A stretch of 64,000 nucleotides of DNA from assembly GCA_009775355.1 (NCBI GenBank), contig VSPN01000001.1, positions 67,701 through 131,700 on the forward strand. The letters are read 5' to 3'. Position 1 is the stretch's first letter. Each line of letters opens with the position of its first letter. This stretch comes from Muribaculaceae bacterium. Lineage in GTDB: Bacteria > Bacteroidota > Bacteroidia > Bacteroidales > Muribaculaceae. Position numbers and translations under genes: made by a program. This document shows positions 28,792 through 37,118 of the stretch, piece by piece. Under the pieces are notes generated by a model. The model made no database searches. It was not told where the DNA came from and saw only the letters and a program-made list of their open reading frames with translations.

Positions 28792-30636
28792 TCACTCGAC
28801 AGTGACCGATTTAGCGAGATTTCGAGGCATATCGACATCTTTTCCTTTATTGATGGCGATATAGTATGAAAGGAGCTGAAGCGGAACTGATGTTATGATC
28901 GGGGTCAGGCATTCGGGCATCTCCGGCACCTCGAGCACATGGTCGGCTATGTTGCTGATGACAGTGTCGCCTTCAGTGACAATAGCCAGGATGTTGCCGC
29001 CTCTCGCCTTTACCTGCTGGACATTGCTGACGATCTTCTCATATAGATGATCCTTGGGTGCGATGATGACGGTAGGCATCTCCTGATCGATAAGCGCAAT
29101 AGGACCATGCTTCATCTCGGCAGCCGGATAGCCCTCGGCATGGATATATGAGATCTCCTTGAGTTTAAGCGCTCCTTCCAACGCCACAGGGTAGCTGTAG
29201 CCCCGGCCGAGATAAAGGAAATTGCGGGCATATGTGAAAATAAGCGATAGCCGCTCGATTCTGTCGGCGAGTTCAAGCACACGTTGCACGTATGTGGGAA
29301 TCTTCAGAACCGCTTTGCCCACCTGTTCTATCTCATCCTGAGTCAATGTGCCTCTAAGTTGCGCTATGGCAAGCGAAATGAGCGTAAGCACCATCACCTG
29401 TCCGGTGAATGCCTTTGTGGAGGCGACACCGATCTCGGGACCAACATGTATGTAGCACCCGGCATAAGTCTCGCGGGGAATTGAGCTCCCTACAACATTA
29501 CTTATGCCGAAGACAAATGCTCCCGCTTTCTTGGCTATCTGTATGGCAGCAAGCGTGTCTGCGGTCTCCCCGCTCTGGGATATGGCTATGACGACGTCAT
29601 CTTTATCGATCACGGGGTTGGAGTATCTGAATTCCGATGCATATTCCACGACGATAGGTATGCGACACATGTCCTGAAGCAGATATTTTCCAAGCAGACC
29701 GGCGTGCCATGATGTGCCGCAAGCGACAATCACTATGCGCTTTGCCCCGAGAAATTTATCCTTATGGTCGTTGATACCGTTGATTATGATACGGCTGCCA
29801 CGGTCGACCACCCTGCCTCTGATGCAGTCGCGCAGGGTGTCGGGCTGCTCGAAAATCTCCTTGAGCATGAAGTGCGGATATCCGCCCTTCTCGAGCTGGG
29901 ATATCGACATCTTGAGCGTAGTGACATCAATCTCAGCCTCGACATTGTCGAGATTGGTAATCTTGAGAGACTCTCCGCGGCGGATCTCAGCGATCTCGCC
30001 ATCTTTGAGATAGACGCATTCTTTAGTGTACTCCACAAAAGGAGTTGCATCTGATGCAAGGAAGAACTCACCATCCCCGATTCCGATCACAAGCGGACTG
30101 CTCTGACGCGCCGCGATGATCGTGTCGGGGTTGTCTTTTTCGAGAACTGCTATGGCATATGCGCCGACAACCTGTTTCAGAGCCTGACGCACAGCGGAAA
30201 GAAGCGAGCATTTATTCGTCAGGCGGATATATTCGATCAGCTGTGCCAGAACTTCTGTATCAGTCTCAGAGTGAAATGTACACCCGTGCTGTTCGAGCGC
30301 GTCCTTGAGAACCTTGTAATTCTCGATTGTTCCGTTATGCACAATGGCGATGTTGCCGTCTTCACTAAAATGCGGGTGAGCATTCGTATCGGAAGGTTCT
30401 CCATGTGTCGCCCAGCGAGTATGGGCTATGCCGACGCTTGAATCGAGATTCTTGTCAGCGCAGAACGCCTCAAGGTTGCTGACCCTACCTTTGGTCTTGA
30501 AAATATTGATTCTGCCATCTTTACCCACGAGGGCAACACCGGCACTGTCATATCCCCGGTATTCGAGACGATGAAGGCCTTTGATAAGAATATCATAGAC
30601 ATTCCCCTCTCCGAGGTATCCTACTATTCCGCACAT
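28792..30636 (-). CDS. glmS: Glutamine--fructose-6-phosphate aminotransferase (isomerizing)
   Basis: Makes glucosamine-6-phosphate, the first step towards UDP-GlcNAc for peptidoglycan and lipopolysaccharide. At 614 residues it has the full architecture: the class II glutaminase domain with the nucleophile Cys2 (MCGIVGYLG), then two SIS sugar-isomerase domains (about residues 285-425 and 455-600; ACGTSWHAG and GRGYSYPVALEGALK), ending with the conserved PRNLAKSVTVE. It is monocistronic by position and has a promoter at 30799-30830, leaving a leader of about 150 bases. Confidence 0.98.
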   Translation of the reverse strand: MCGIVGYLGEGNVYDILIKGLHRLEYRGYDSAGVALVGKDGRINIFKTKGRVSNLEAFCADKNLDSSVGIAHTRWATHGEPSDTNAHPHFSEDGNIAIVHNGTIENYKVLKDALEQHGCTFHSETDTEVLAQLIEYIRLTNKCSLLSAVRQALKQVVGAYAIAVLEKDNPDTIIAARQSSPLVIGIGDGEFFLASDATPFVEYTKECVYLKDGEIAEIRRGESLKITNLDNVEAEIDVTTLKMSISQLEKGGYPHFMLKEIFEQPDTLRDCIRGRVVDRGSRIIINGINDHKDKFLGAKRIVIVACGTSWHAGLLGKYLLQDMCRIPIVVEYASEFRYSNPVIDKDDVVIAISQSGETADTLAAIQIAKKAGAFVFGISNVVGSSIPRETYAGCYIHVGPEIGVASTKAFTGQVMVLTLISLAIAQLRGTLTQDEIEQVGKAVLKIPTYVQRVLELADRIERLSLIFTYARNFLYLGRGYSYPVALEGALKLKEISYIHAEGYPAAEMKHGPIALIDQEMPTVIIAPKDHLYEKIVSNVQQVKARGGNILAIVTEGDTVISNIADHVLEVPEMPECLTPIITSVPLQLLSYYIAINKGKDVDMPRNLAKSVTVE

Positions 30637-30798
30637 ATAAATTATGTTAGAGTTGTTGGCCGCGACTTTTCAAGCGCTCATGGAGGCTTGGGCTTTCACA
30701 CAATAATGATAAAATTACCAATAAGTTAGCAGTAAGATTCCAACATCGGCACCCCATGAGGCATATGTCGCATTAAACTGTTAACGTTAATTTTTCCG

Positions 30799-30830
30799 CA
30801 AAAGTACATAAAAAGCGTCAATTAACCAAA
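30799..30830 (-). promoter_or_regulatory. Bacteroides-type promoter of glmS
   Basis: On the minus strand TTTG (30830-30827), 20 bases, then TACTTTTG (30806-30799). The expected start is near 30790, giving a leader of about 150 bases upstream of glmS. No known riboswitch or ribozyme was recognised in that leader. Confidence 0.85.
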
Positions 30831-30861
30831 CGAGCCTTTAACTTACGGCAAAAAAAAGCAC

Positions 30862-30889
30862 AAAAAAAAGAGCCGGCGTCAGCGGCTCC
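30862..30889 (-). terminator. Rho-independent terminator after the 30.9-31.4 kb lipoprotein gene
   Basis: On the minus strand GAGCCG (30888-30883) pairs with CGGCTC (30875-30870), followed directly by eight T. It separates the lipoprotein gene from the glmS promoter. Confidence 0.92.
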
Positions 30890-30922
30890 CTGCAAGTCAG
30901 TGGTTTGTTTTGTGTATTCCCA

Positions 30923-31447
30923 TTATTTCACATCGATATCGACAGCCTCGCCGTCGCCTGTGGAAATCTCCTGTGCAGTATCGGTCAACGGCATATTTTG
31001 AATCATGCCGACTACAGCCGGATCACGCAGATCGGCACCCTCCCCTACCGGTAATGGAAAAGCCTGATATCTCGCATATTCGTTCACTTTCTTTTCATTC
31101 CCTGCGCCCATAGCAGACACATCGGTCTGAGACAGCGTATTTCTGAACTGGTCAAGATAAGTGTAGCGCGCATAGAGGTCTGCCAGATCACCAGTGGCCT
31201 TGACAGCAGCGGCTGTGGAGTCGCTGGGCTGTGCATTGATTATGTCAAAGTATTTCTGAGCCTCGGCCGCATACTTGCCGCAGTAGTCGATCATCGAGGT
31301 GTAATCGGCTTCAGAAAGAGTCTGGCCTCCGTCAATTTTAACTGACACTGCCGACGGATCTGGAATTCTGGAGCCGCACGACACCATTGCCAACACCAGA
31401 AGAAGCGTCATAACACCCTTTGATATCATAGTGATTGTAATTTTCAT
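30923..31447 (-). CDS. Hypothetical lipoprotein
   Basis: A 174-residue protein that I do not recognise. It starts with a lipoprotein signal (LLLVLAMVSC as lipobox, Cys at about residue 24); the first Met is used here, though Met8 or Met13 would also give a workable signal. The mature part is hydrophilic and mostly helical, with many Ala, Asp and Tyr residues, and no catalytic motif is visible. It has its own terminator downstream. The NYN-domain gene upstream ends 82 bases before it on the same strand, so an operon is possible but not required. Confidence 0.8.
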   Translation of the reverse strand: MKITITMISKGVMTLLLVLAMVSCGSRIPDPSAVSVKIDGGQTLSEADYTSMIDYCGKYAAEAQKYFDIINAQPSDSTAAAVKATGDLADLYARYTYLDQFRNTLSQTDVSAMGAGNEKKVNEYARYQAFPLPVGEGADLRDPAVVGMIQNMPLTDTAQEISTGDGEAVDIDVK

Positions 31448-31529
31448 AGTCGCGATTATTTAATTAATATCTTGATTGATATATTAATGTCTTCATGGAA
31501 ATAAAGGAACCCGGCTCACTGGTTCAAAA

Positions 31530-32180
31530 TCAGAAATTGTCACCCAGAGGATTTACTGCCGGCTCACGCAACTTATAGAGCAGCATCTTGCGCAACTGAG
31601 GATTGTTGTCTACAATCAATGATAATTCCCAGTGTTGCCCCACCTCGTCGCGCAGCATCTGCGAAGTATTGTCGACGTCGGTGATATTCCAGGTAAGCAA
31701 CACAGTCTTTATTTTCAGGGCTTTGAGTTTTCGGACAAGCATCTGATGGTCTGCATCGCCAGTTATCAGCACGACATAGTCGAATTTCCTGAATGTGGCG
31801 AGTTCGTAGGCTTCAAGAGCGAACCATACGTCAACTCCCTTTTCAAGAACCTCTGTCTGACCGTCACGCTCAACCTCCCTTAGGTGTTTGTAGTGGAATA
31901 CCACGTCATTCTCTATCAATGTATCCTCGAACTTGCGTTCGTTATACAGCAGATGCTTGTCATATGCCTCCTTGACACGAAACCGGCCTCTGAAATAGTG
32001 AGCCTCCGTTATCTGGCAATCCGATATGTCTAATCCCTCCTGCATGGCCAGTTCAGATGTGATATACTCGAACAGAGAACTGACCCTTATAATGGATCTG
32101 TCGCGAGCCTTGAGGGCGCGGTTGATCTTAGCGTAATAGCCGCCGTCTATGAACACTCCTATTGATAAAAAGCCGAGCAT
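31530..32180 (-). CDS. NYN domain protein (PIN-like, LabA family)
   Basis: A 216-residue protein with the NYN fold, a PIN-like putative ribonuclease. The first acidic motif is FIDGGYY (Asp at residue 11), followed by the central KGVDVWFALEAYE and the VLITGDADHQMLVRKL segment, which supply the acidic residues expected to hold a metal ion. A short helical tail (NNPQLRKMLLYKLREP) closes the protein. Its substrate is unknown; RNA cleavage is inferred from the family. A terminator lies between it and the pepD gene upstream of it in the transcript order. Confidence 0.88.
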   Translation of the reverse strand: MLGFLSIGVFIDGGYYAKINRALKARDRSIIRVSSLFEYITSELAMQEGLDISDCQITEAHYFRGRFRVKEAYDKHLLYNERKFEDTLIENDVVFHYKHLREVERDGQTEVLEKGVDVWFALEAYELATFRKFDYVVLITGDADHQMLVRKLKALKIKTVLLTWNITDVDNTSQMLRDEVGQHWELSLIVDNNPQLRKMLLYKLREPAVNPLGDNF

Positions 32181-32239
32181 GTGAATATTATTATGACTGC
32201 GGACGGAACTCCGGCCACATATGTATAACCTCCGGCAAT

Positions 32240-32272
32240 AAAAAAAGTTCGTCTACCTACCGGCAGACGAAC
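32240..32272 (-). terminator. Rho-independent terminator after pepD
   Basis: On the minus strand GTTCGTCT (32272-32265) pairs with AGACGAAC (32254-32247), followed by seven T. It ends the pepD-muramidase-pepD operon. Confidence 0.93.
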
Positions 32273-32312
32273 CTATGAGTCTCGCGATTCGCGAAATTTA
32301 AGGTGTTTATGA

Positions 32313-33776
32313 TCATTTCTTCATCTCTGCAAGACGTCGGAGCATTTCCGTCAGAAGCCGGTAGAACTCCCCTACCGAACGTATATTGGCTTTCTCTCCT
32401 GGAGAATGGATATCTTTCAGAGTCGGTCCGAAGCTAACCATGTCGAGGCGCGGCATCTTTTCAAGGAAAAGACCGCATTCGAGACCGGCATGGAGTGCCT
32501 CGACCTTGGGATCTTTACCGAATAAAAGGCGATAGCTTTCCTCGGCTACCTTAAGCACCGGCGAAGCCGGGTCAGGCTCCCACCCGACATACGCATCGTC
32601 GAATCTGACATCCGCACCGATCATTCCGAAAAGTGCTGATACGCGGTCGGCAATCTCGTCGCGACGAGAATCGACCGATGACCGCTGATGGATCGTAATC
32701 TCGACCGTATCGTCCTTCAGCATCTTTATAGAAGCGAGATTGTCAGATGTCTCCACGAGACCGGGAATCGCCGCCGACATCGACTGGACACCCACAGGAC
32801 AAGCGAAGAGAGCCGCTATAAGGTTATGTGCCGTCTGGGTCTCGATAATTTCCGACACAGGAGCGCACTCTCTGACCATAAATTTGAAATCAGGATTTTC
32901 CACTGCGTCAAATTCTGCATGAAGCGTCGAGCTGAATTCCGCTGCGAACGCGGCGAATGCCTCTGCATCCTCGCGTCTGACCACCACTATGGCCTTTGCG
33001 TCGCGGGGTATGGCGTTGGCGAGACCGCCGCCGTCAATTGCCGCGAGTTCAAGAGGAGTCCTGCTGTCTGCTTCCCACATGAAACGTGCGAGCTGCTGGT
33101 TGGCATTGGCACGCCCGAGATTGATCTCCATGCCTGAGTGTCCACCTTTAAGGCCACCGATCACAATCTCGAAAGAGACTCCGTCGGGTGCGGACTGGCG
33201 CTTCACAGGCAGCGCACATATCGTGACCTTGCCGCCGGCGCAACCTATGACAAGAGAACCCATCTCTTCAGAATCAAGATTGAGAAGAATCTCTCCCGTC
33301 ACAAATCCCTCTTTGAGACCGTTCGCGCCGATGAGTCCCTGCTCTTCGTCAACAGTGAGGAGAGCCTCCAGCGGACCGTGAACGAGATCAGGATCAATCA
33401 GAGCCGCCATGGCCGTGGCGCATCCGAGACCATTGTCGGCACCGAGGGTCGTGCCGTTCGCACGCACCCACTCGCCGTCGACCACTGTCTCGATCGGGTC
33501 GTTCATGAAGTCGTGCGTGCTGTCGGGAGTCTTCTCGGCCACCATGTCCTGGTGACCCTGAAGGATTACGACAGGAGCGTCCTCATGACCCGGAGTGGCG
33601 GGCACGCGCATCATTACGTTTCCGACTTCGTCGGTATGCACTTCAATACCGTGCCTGTCAGCCCAGTCAACAAGAAAAGTCTTCATCTTGTCAAGGTGAT
33701 GTGTCGGACGTGGCACTTTTGTGATTTCATCGAAAATTTCCCAGACAAGCCGGGGGTTCAGTTCTGTGATTTTCAT
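32313..33776 (-). CDS. pepD: Aminoacyl-histidine dipeptidase (PepD, M20C family), copy 2
   Basis: Cytosolic zinc dipeptidase of 487 residues acting on Xaa-His and other dipeptides. The metal-binding motifs are readable: LQGHQDMVAE (His and Asp ligands), the bridging Asp in LGADNGLG, and the Glu pair in VDEEQGLIGA, with later SVDSRRDE and HAGLECG. It is the last gene of a three-gene run in which a second PepD comes first; the two copies are clearly related but differ along their length, so the duplication is not recent. Confidence 0.95.
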   Translation of the reverse strand: MKITELNPRLVWEIFDEITKVPRPTHHLDKMKTFLVDWADRHGIEVHTDEVGNVMMRVPATPGHEDAPVVILQGHQDMVAEKTPDSTHDFMNDPIETVVDGEWVRANGTTLGADNGLGCATAMAALIDPDLVHGPLEALLTVDEEQGLIGANGLKEGFVTGEILLNLDSEEMGSLVIGCAGGKVTICALPVKRQSAPDGVSFEIVIGGLKGGHSGMEINLGRANANQQLARFMWEADSRTPLELAAIDGGGLANAIPRDAKAIVVVRREDAEAFAAFAAEFSSTLHAEFDAVENPDFKFMVRECAPVSEIIETQTAHNLIAALFACPVGVQSMSAAIPGLVETSDNLASIKMLKDDTVEITIHQRSSVDSRRDEIADRVSALFGMIGADVRFDDAYVGWEPDPASPVLKVAEESYRLLFGKDPKVEALHAGLECGLFLEKMPRLDMVSFGPTLKDIHSPGEKANIRSVGEFYRLLTEMLRRLAEMKK

Positions 33777-33833
33777 ATTCTGTCTGATTTAGGTTTAAGC
33801 CATGACATCATCAGCCCCGTTATGGCCTGAAGG

Positions 33834-34589
33834 TCATTCCTGCGCCTTGAATTTTTTATATGCGGCCGCCATGCGTGTGTGGTATCCTCGCCGCGCATAG
33901 CTCGCGCCATTATATTTACGGGCAAAACCTGCCCAGTTCTTTTTACGGAGATCCGGAAGCATTCCTGCGTTGGTAATGAACTTAGCGAAAAGCTCAAGCT
34001 GCGAGAACTCGGACTCAGACATCACTCTCACAAATTCATCAACATCCGAACAGCCGCAGAGTTTGTAATTGAAACCTCCGATCTGAAACATTCCCCAGAA
34101 TGTGCCCATATTGGCACCGTCGGAATTCTTGCGGCGGGCATTGACAAGCTGTGTCCATTCGCGAAGCGCATAACCCTTGAGACCGGCCGGAATTTTTGCG
34201 TTTTTGTCTCCCTTTTTGTTTTTTGCCTTAGAGGCATGGGCTCTGTACATGGAGCCATCGAAGTTGACCACAGGCACGCCGGGCGCATAGAAGCCCTTCA
34301 TCTGCTTGCCGGCCTCAATGAGCACGACAGCCTTTATGGCGGCGATCTCCACACCGAGCTCCTCGGCAACAGTCCGGAAATCCTCGTCGGTGAGACGGGA
34401 GTAACGGTCGGCGGCATCAGCCGCAGGCACGGAATCCAGCGGGAAACCGGCCACCCGCAGACTATCGGCCGCCACAGAATCGCGGCAAACCTGTCCGGCC
34501 ACTGAAGAAGCCTGAGAATTGTCAGCTTTACCGCACGCAGCTCCTGCCCACAGCAATGCGGGCAGGAGAAGTGTAGCGGCAAACCTCAT
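33834..34589 (-). CDS. N-acetylmuramidase-family lipoprotein (peptidoglycan hydrolase)
   Basis: A 251-residue lipoprotein (lipobox WAGAAC) with a domain of the N-acetylmuramidase/DUF3380 type. The segment VEIAAIKAVVLIEAGKQMKGF holds the likely catalytic Glu (in LIEAG), followed by PVVNFDGSMYRAHAS and GMFQIGGFNYKLCGC, which match the usual 'ErH' and 'GlfQImG.ny' landmarks of the family. A role in cutting the glycan strands of peptidoglycan on the periplasmic side follows from the family. Its ATG overlaps the stop of the upstream pepD by 4 bases, and the second pepD follows after 57 bases. Confidence 0.8.
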   Translation of the reverse strand: MRFAATLLLPALLWAGAACGKADNSQASSVAGQVCRDSVAADSLRVAGFPLDSVPAADAADRYSRLTDEDFRTVAEELGVEIAAIKAVVLIEAGKQMKGFYAPGVPVVNFDGSMYRAHASKAKNKKGDKNAKIPAGLKGYALREWTQLVNARRKNSDGANMGTFWGMFQIGGFNYKLCGCSDVDEFVRVMSESEFSQLELFAKFITNAGMLPDLRKKNWAGFARKYNGASYARRGYHTRMAAAYKKFKAQE

Positions 34590-36043
34590 GACTTCGCAAC
34601 TTTTTCAAGTACGAGAGCCAGATGTTTCCAGAATTTTTCAACAGTTGGAATGAGCAGCTTTTCGTCAGGAGAATGCACTCCTGTCATGGTCGGGCCGAAG
34701 CTGACCATATCAAGACCGGGATGCTTGGTCAGGAAGAGTCCGCACTCAAGACCGGCATGTATGGCCTTGATTGCCGGACGCACTCCGAAAAGTTCCTCGT
34801 AGGCGTCGGCAGAGATCTTCATGATGGGAGACTTCATGTCGGGAGCCCATCCGGGATAGCCGTCACTGTGACACACCTTTGCTCCGGCAAGCTGGAAGTG
34901 GGCCTCCACCTGACCTGCGATATCGTTCTTGCGACTTTCGACAGAAGACCGCTGCGATGTGGTGATGCGCACGATGTTGCCGTCGAGCATCTTGACTGCG
35001 GCAAGATTGGTCGATGTCTCGACAAGCCCCTCAAGATCGCGGCTCATGGAATACACTCCGTGAGGAGCTGAGTAAACAGCACGGACAAGTCTGATGGAAG
35101 TCTCTGAGTCGATGCAGTATTCGGGACGCGCGCACGAATCTATGCGCAGATCCATCGAGGGCTCCAAGCCCTCATATTCCTTAAGTATCTCTTCAGTATA
35201 TTTCTTGAGATGACGCTTGAGCTCCTCGTGATGGTCACTGTGGACGCCGAACACCGCATGAGCCTCACGAGGGATAGCGTTGCGCAGATTGCCGCCTTCG
35301 ATCTCGCAGACCGTGATGTCCCATCTCTGCGAGCATTCCCATATGAAACGCGCGATGATCTTGTTGGCGTTGGCACGTCCGAGATTGATGTCGGAACCAG
35401 AATGTCCGCCGAGAAGACCGGATACAGCCACACGCATATACTCGAAATTCTCAGGAGTGAAACTGCGCTGGTAAGTGAAGTCGGCTGTAGTGTCGATGCC
35501 GCCGGCGCAACCGACAAAAATCTCGCCGTCGTCTTCAGAATCCATATTGATCAGGATAGAGCCTGTGATCATGTCCTTGCCGAGATTCTGCGCGCCTTCG
35601 AGACCTATCTCCTCATTGACAGTGAAGAGAGCCTCGAGCGGACCGTGGACGAGATCAGGATCGATCATGGCGGCCATAGCCGCAGCCACACCGATTCCGT
35701 TGTCGGCACCGAGAGTCGTGCCGCGGGCCTTCACCCAGTCGCCGTCGATATAAGTCTCGATCGGATCCTTCATGAAATCATGTGTGCTGTCGCCATTTTT
35801 CTCTGCCACCATATCCATGTGTCCCTGCAGGACCACAACCGGGGCATTCTCATATCCTGGAGTCGCCGGGCGACGCATGACGACATTGCCCACCTTGTCG
35901 GTTTTTGCCTCCACACCGTGATCAGCGGCAAATTTAAGGAGAAACTCACGAATCTGTTCCTCATGGCAGGAGGGACGTGGAATTTTAGTCACTTCATCGA
36001 AGCATTTCCAGATCAATTCCGGTTTAAGGTCTTTTACTTCCAT
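34586..36043 (-). CDS. pepD: Aminoacyl-histidine dipeptidase (PepD, M20C family), copy 1
   Basis: A second M20C dipeptidase, 485 residues from the ATG at 36043. That start gives MEVKDLKPELIWKCFDEVTKIPRPS, collinear with the start of the other copy; an ATG 41 codons upstream would add an unrelated tail. Motifs: LQGHMDMVAE, LGADNGIGVA, VNEEIGLEGA, SSVESRKND and HAGLECGLF, all with metal ligands in place. It leads the operon and overlaps the muramidase lipoprotein gene by 4 bases. A -7-like element (TAACTTTG, minus strand 36162-36155) lies upstream, but no matching -33 was found. Confidence 0.95.
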   Translation of the reverse strand: MEVKDLKPELIWKCFDEVTKIPRPSCHEEQIREFLLKFAADHGVEAKTDKVGNVVMRRPATPGYENAPVVVLQGHMDMVAEKNGDSTHDFMKDPIETYIDGDWVKARGTTLGADNGIGVAAAMAAMIDPDLVHGPLEALFTVNEEIGLEGAQNLGKDMITGSILINMDSEDDGEIFVGCAGGIDTTADFTYQRSFTPENFEYMRVAVSGLLGGHSGSDINLGRANANKIIARFIWECSQRWDITVCEIEGGNLRNAIPREAHAVFGVHSDHHEELKRHLKKYTEEILKEYEGLEPSMDLRIDSCARPEYCIDSETSIRLVRAVYSAPHGVYSMSRDLEGLVETSTNLAAVKMLDGNIVRITTSQRSSVESRKNDIAGQVEAHFQLAGAKVCHSDGYPGWAPDMKSPIMKISADAYEELFGVRPAIKAIHAGLECGLFLTKHPGLDMVSFGPTMTGVHSPDEKLLIPTVEKFWKHLALVLEKVAKS

Positions 36044-36265
36044 AATCAATATTCTGTTTGATAATACATTAGCAACAACCGCAATCTGCCGGCCAAAGCC
36101 AGCGAGTGCGATGTCGGGCGGGAACGACGTCTCATCCCACACACCGAATTTTTCCAAAGTTAGCAAAATATTCGCATATTACGCCTACATTTGCGATTTT
36201 TTAATTAAATTTGCGTTCAAAACCCTCGGGTATAGTCGCCCGGACGAACACAAACATTAAAAAAA

Positions 36266-36406
36266 GTGAAATTAACGCTTCTCATTACGTTATTATTGGG
36301 AATATCATTACTTTTGCTTTGCTTTTGCTTCGCCGGACGCAAAGGAGATTCCCGCCACGGCTGCCGGCATCACGCGCCCGCCAGCAAGAGAATGAACAAA
36401 ACTTAA
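36266..36406 (+). CDS. Small membrane protein (46 aa, GTG start)
   Basis: A short gene below usual length cut-offs. From GTG at 36266 it encodes a hydrophobic helix (KLTLLITLLLGISLLLLCFC, residues 2-21) followed by a basic tail rich in Arg, His and Lys, and it ends 9 bases before the OmpH-like start. No ATG is available in frame upstream because a TAG stands at 36233. The start 'MKLTLLI.LLLGIS.LLL' resembles a family of tiny single-helix membrane proteins that I recall from other Bacteroidales, usually annotated hypothetical. A-rich sequence precedes the start, and a -7 element (TAAATTTG, 36206-36213) stands 52 bases upstream, though without a -33 match. Function unknown. Confidence 0.65.
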   Translation: MKLTLLITLLLGISLLLLCFCFAGRKGDSRHGCRHHAPASKRMNKT

Positions 36407-36415
36407 CCTCATAAA

Positions 36416-37018
36416 ATGAAAAAAACTTACATCACACTCGCCAGTGTGGCCGTCTCGGCACTGCTTTGCATCGGAGCTGTATCGTGCGGCGATGACAAGA
36501 AGCCGTCAAAGGCTGCTCCTGCAAAGGCAAAGACTGAAAAGCCGGCAGCCATACTCCCCAACTACCGGTATGTAGATCTTGACAGCGTGCTCAGCCGCTA
36601 CAATCTAGCCAAAGACTACAACGAAGAGATGCTCCGTATGCAGACCAATGCCGAGAGCCAGATGAAGCAGCACCAAAACAAGATCCAGAGCTTCGCCAAT
36701 ACCGTTCAGAACAAGATGCAGAACAACGGCTATCTTTCCGAAGCCTCCTACAAACAGGACGAACAGAAGATGGCCAACATGCAGAACGAGGCACAGCGCA
36801 GCATGCAGAATCTTCAGAACAACATAGCCCAGGCTGCCGAACAGGCTCAGAAGACGATCAACGACTCTATCAACGCATTTGTCGAATCTTACAACAAGAC
36901 AAGAGGTTACGACGCAATACTCTTCAAGGCCGCAACTCTTTACATAAATCCCGAACTTGACATCACCGATGAAGTAGTGGAGGGGCTGAACGCCCGTTAC
37001 AACAAGGTCAAGAAATAA
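36416..37018 (+). CDS. OmpH/Skp-like periplasmic chaperone lipoprotein
   Basis: A 200-residue protein with a lipoprotein signal (lipobox IGAVSC, Cys at about 24), a Lys/Ala-rich linker and then the OmpH/Skp pattern: a short strand YRYVDLDSVLSRYN, a long coiled coil very rich in Gln, Asn and Met (about residues 70-160), and a closing strand (YDAILFKAATLYINPELDITDEVVEGLNARY). Family members hold outer-membrane proteins during their transit. Being a lipoprotein differs from classical soluble Skp. The 46-residue membrane protein gene lies 9 bases upstream and a perfect palindrome 20 bases downstream. Confidence 0.85.
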   Translation: MKKTYITLASVAVSALLCIGAVSCGDDKKPSKAAPAKAKTEKPAAILPNYRYVDLDSVLSRYNLAKDYNEEMLRMQTNAESQMKQHQNKIQSFANTVQNKMQNNGYLSEASYKQDEQKMANMQNEAQRSMQNLQNNIAQAAEQAQKTINDSINAFVESYNKTRGYDAILFKAATLYINPELDITDEVVEGLNARYNKVKK

Positions 37019-37037
37019 ATCCTTCACGGATTGTTCT

Positions 37038-37069
37038 ATGAGATGGGGGCGCATGCGTTCCCATTTCAT
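37038..37069 (+). other. 32-base palindrome between ompH-like and hflX genes
   Basis: Bases 37038-37053 pair with 37054-37069 over their whole length. The only three deviations from perfect symmetry become G-U pairs in plus-strand RNA, so the transcript would form a 14-bp hairpin with a CAUG loop. It begins 20 bases after the stop of the OmpH-like gene and ends 50 bases before hflX. No U-run follows. Confidence 0.7.
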
Positions 37070-37118
37070 GTTTAAGCCGACCAGTCTGCCCGGCATGAGG
37101 CAGCCAACATCCCAGGTT

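Noticed and set aside
30637..30790. glmS ribozyme in the glmS leader
   Set aside because: The known ribozyme core could not be recognised in the sequence.
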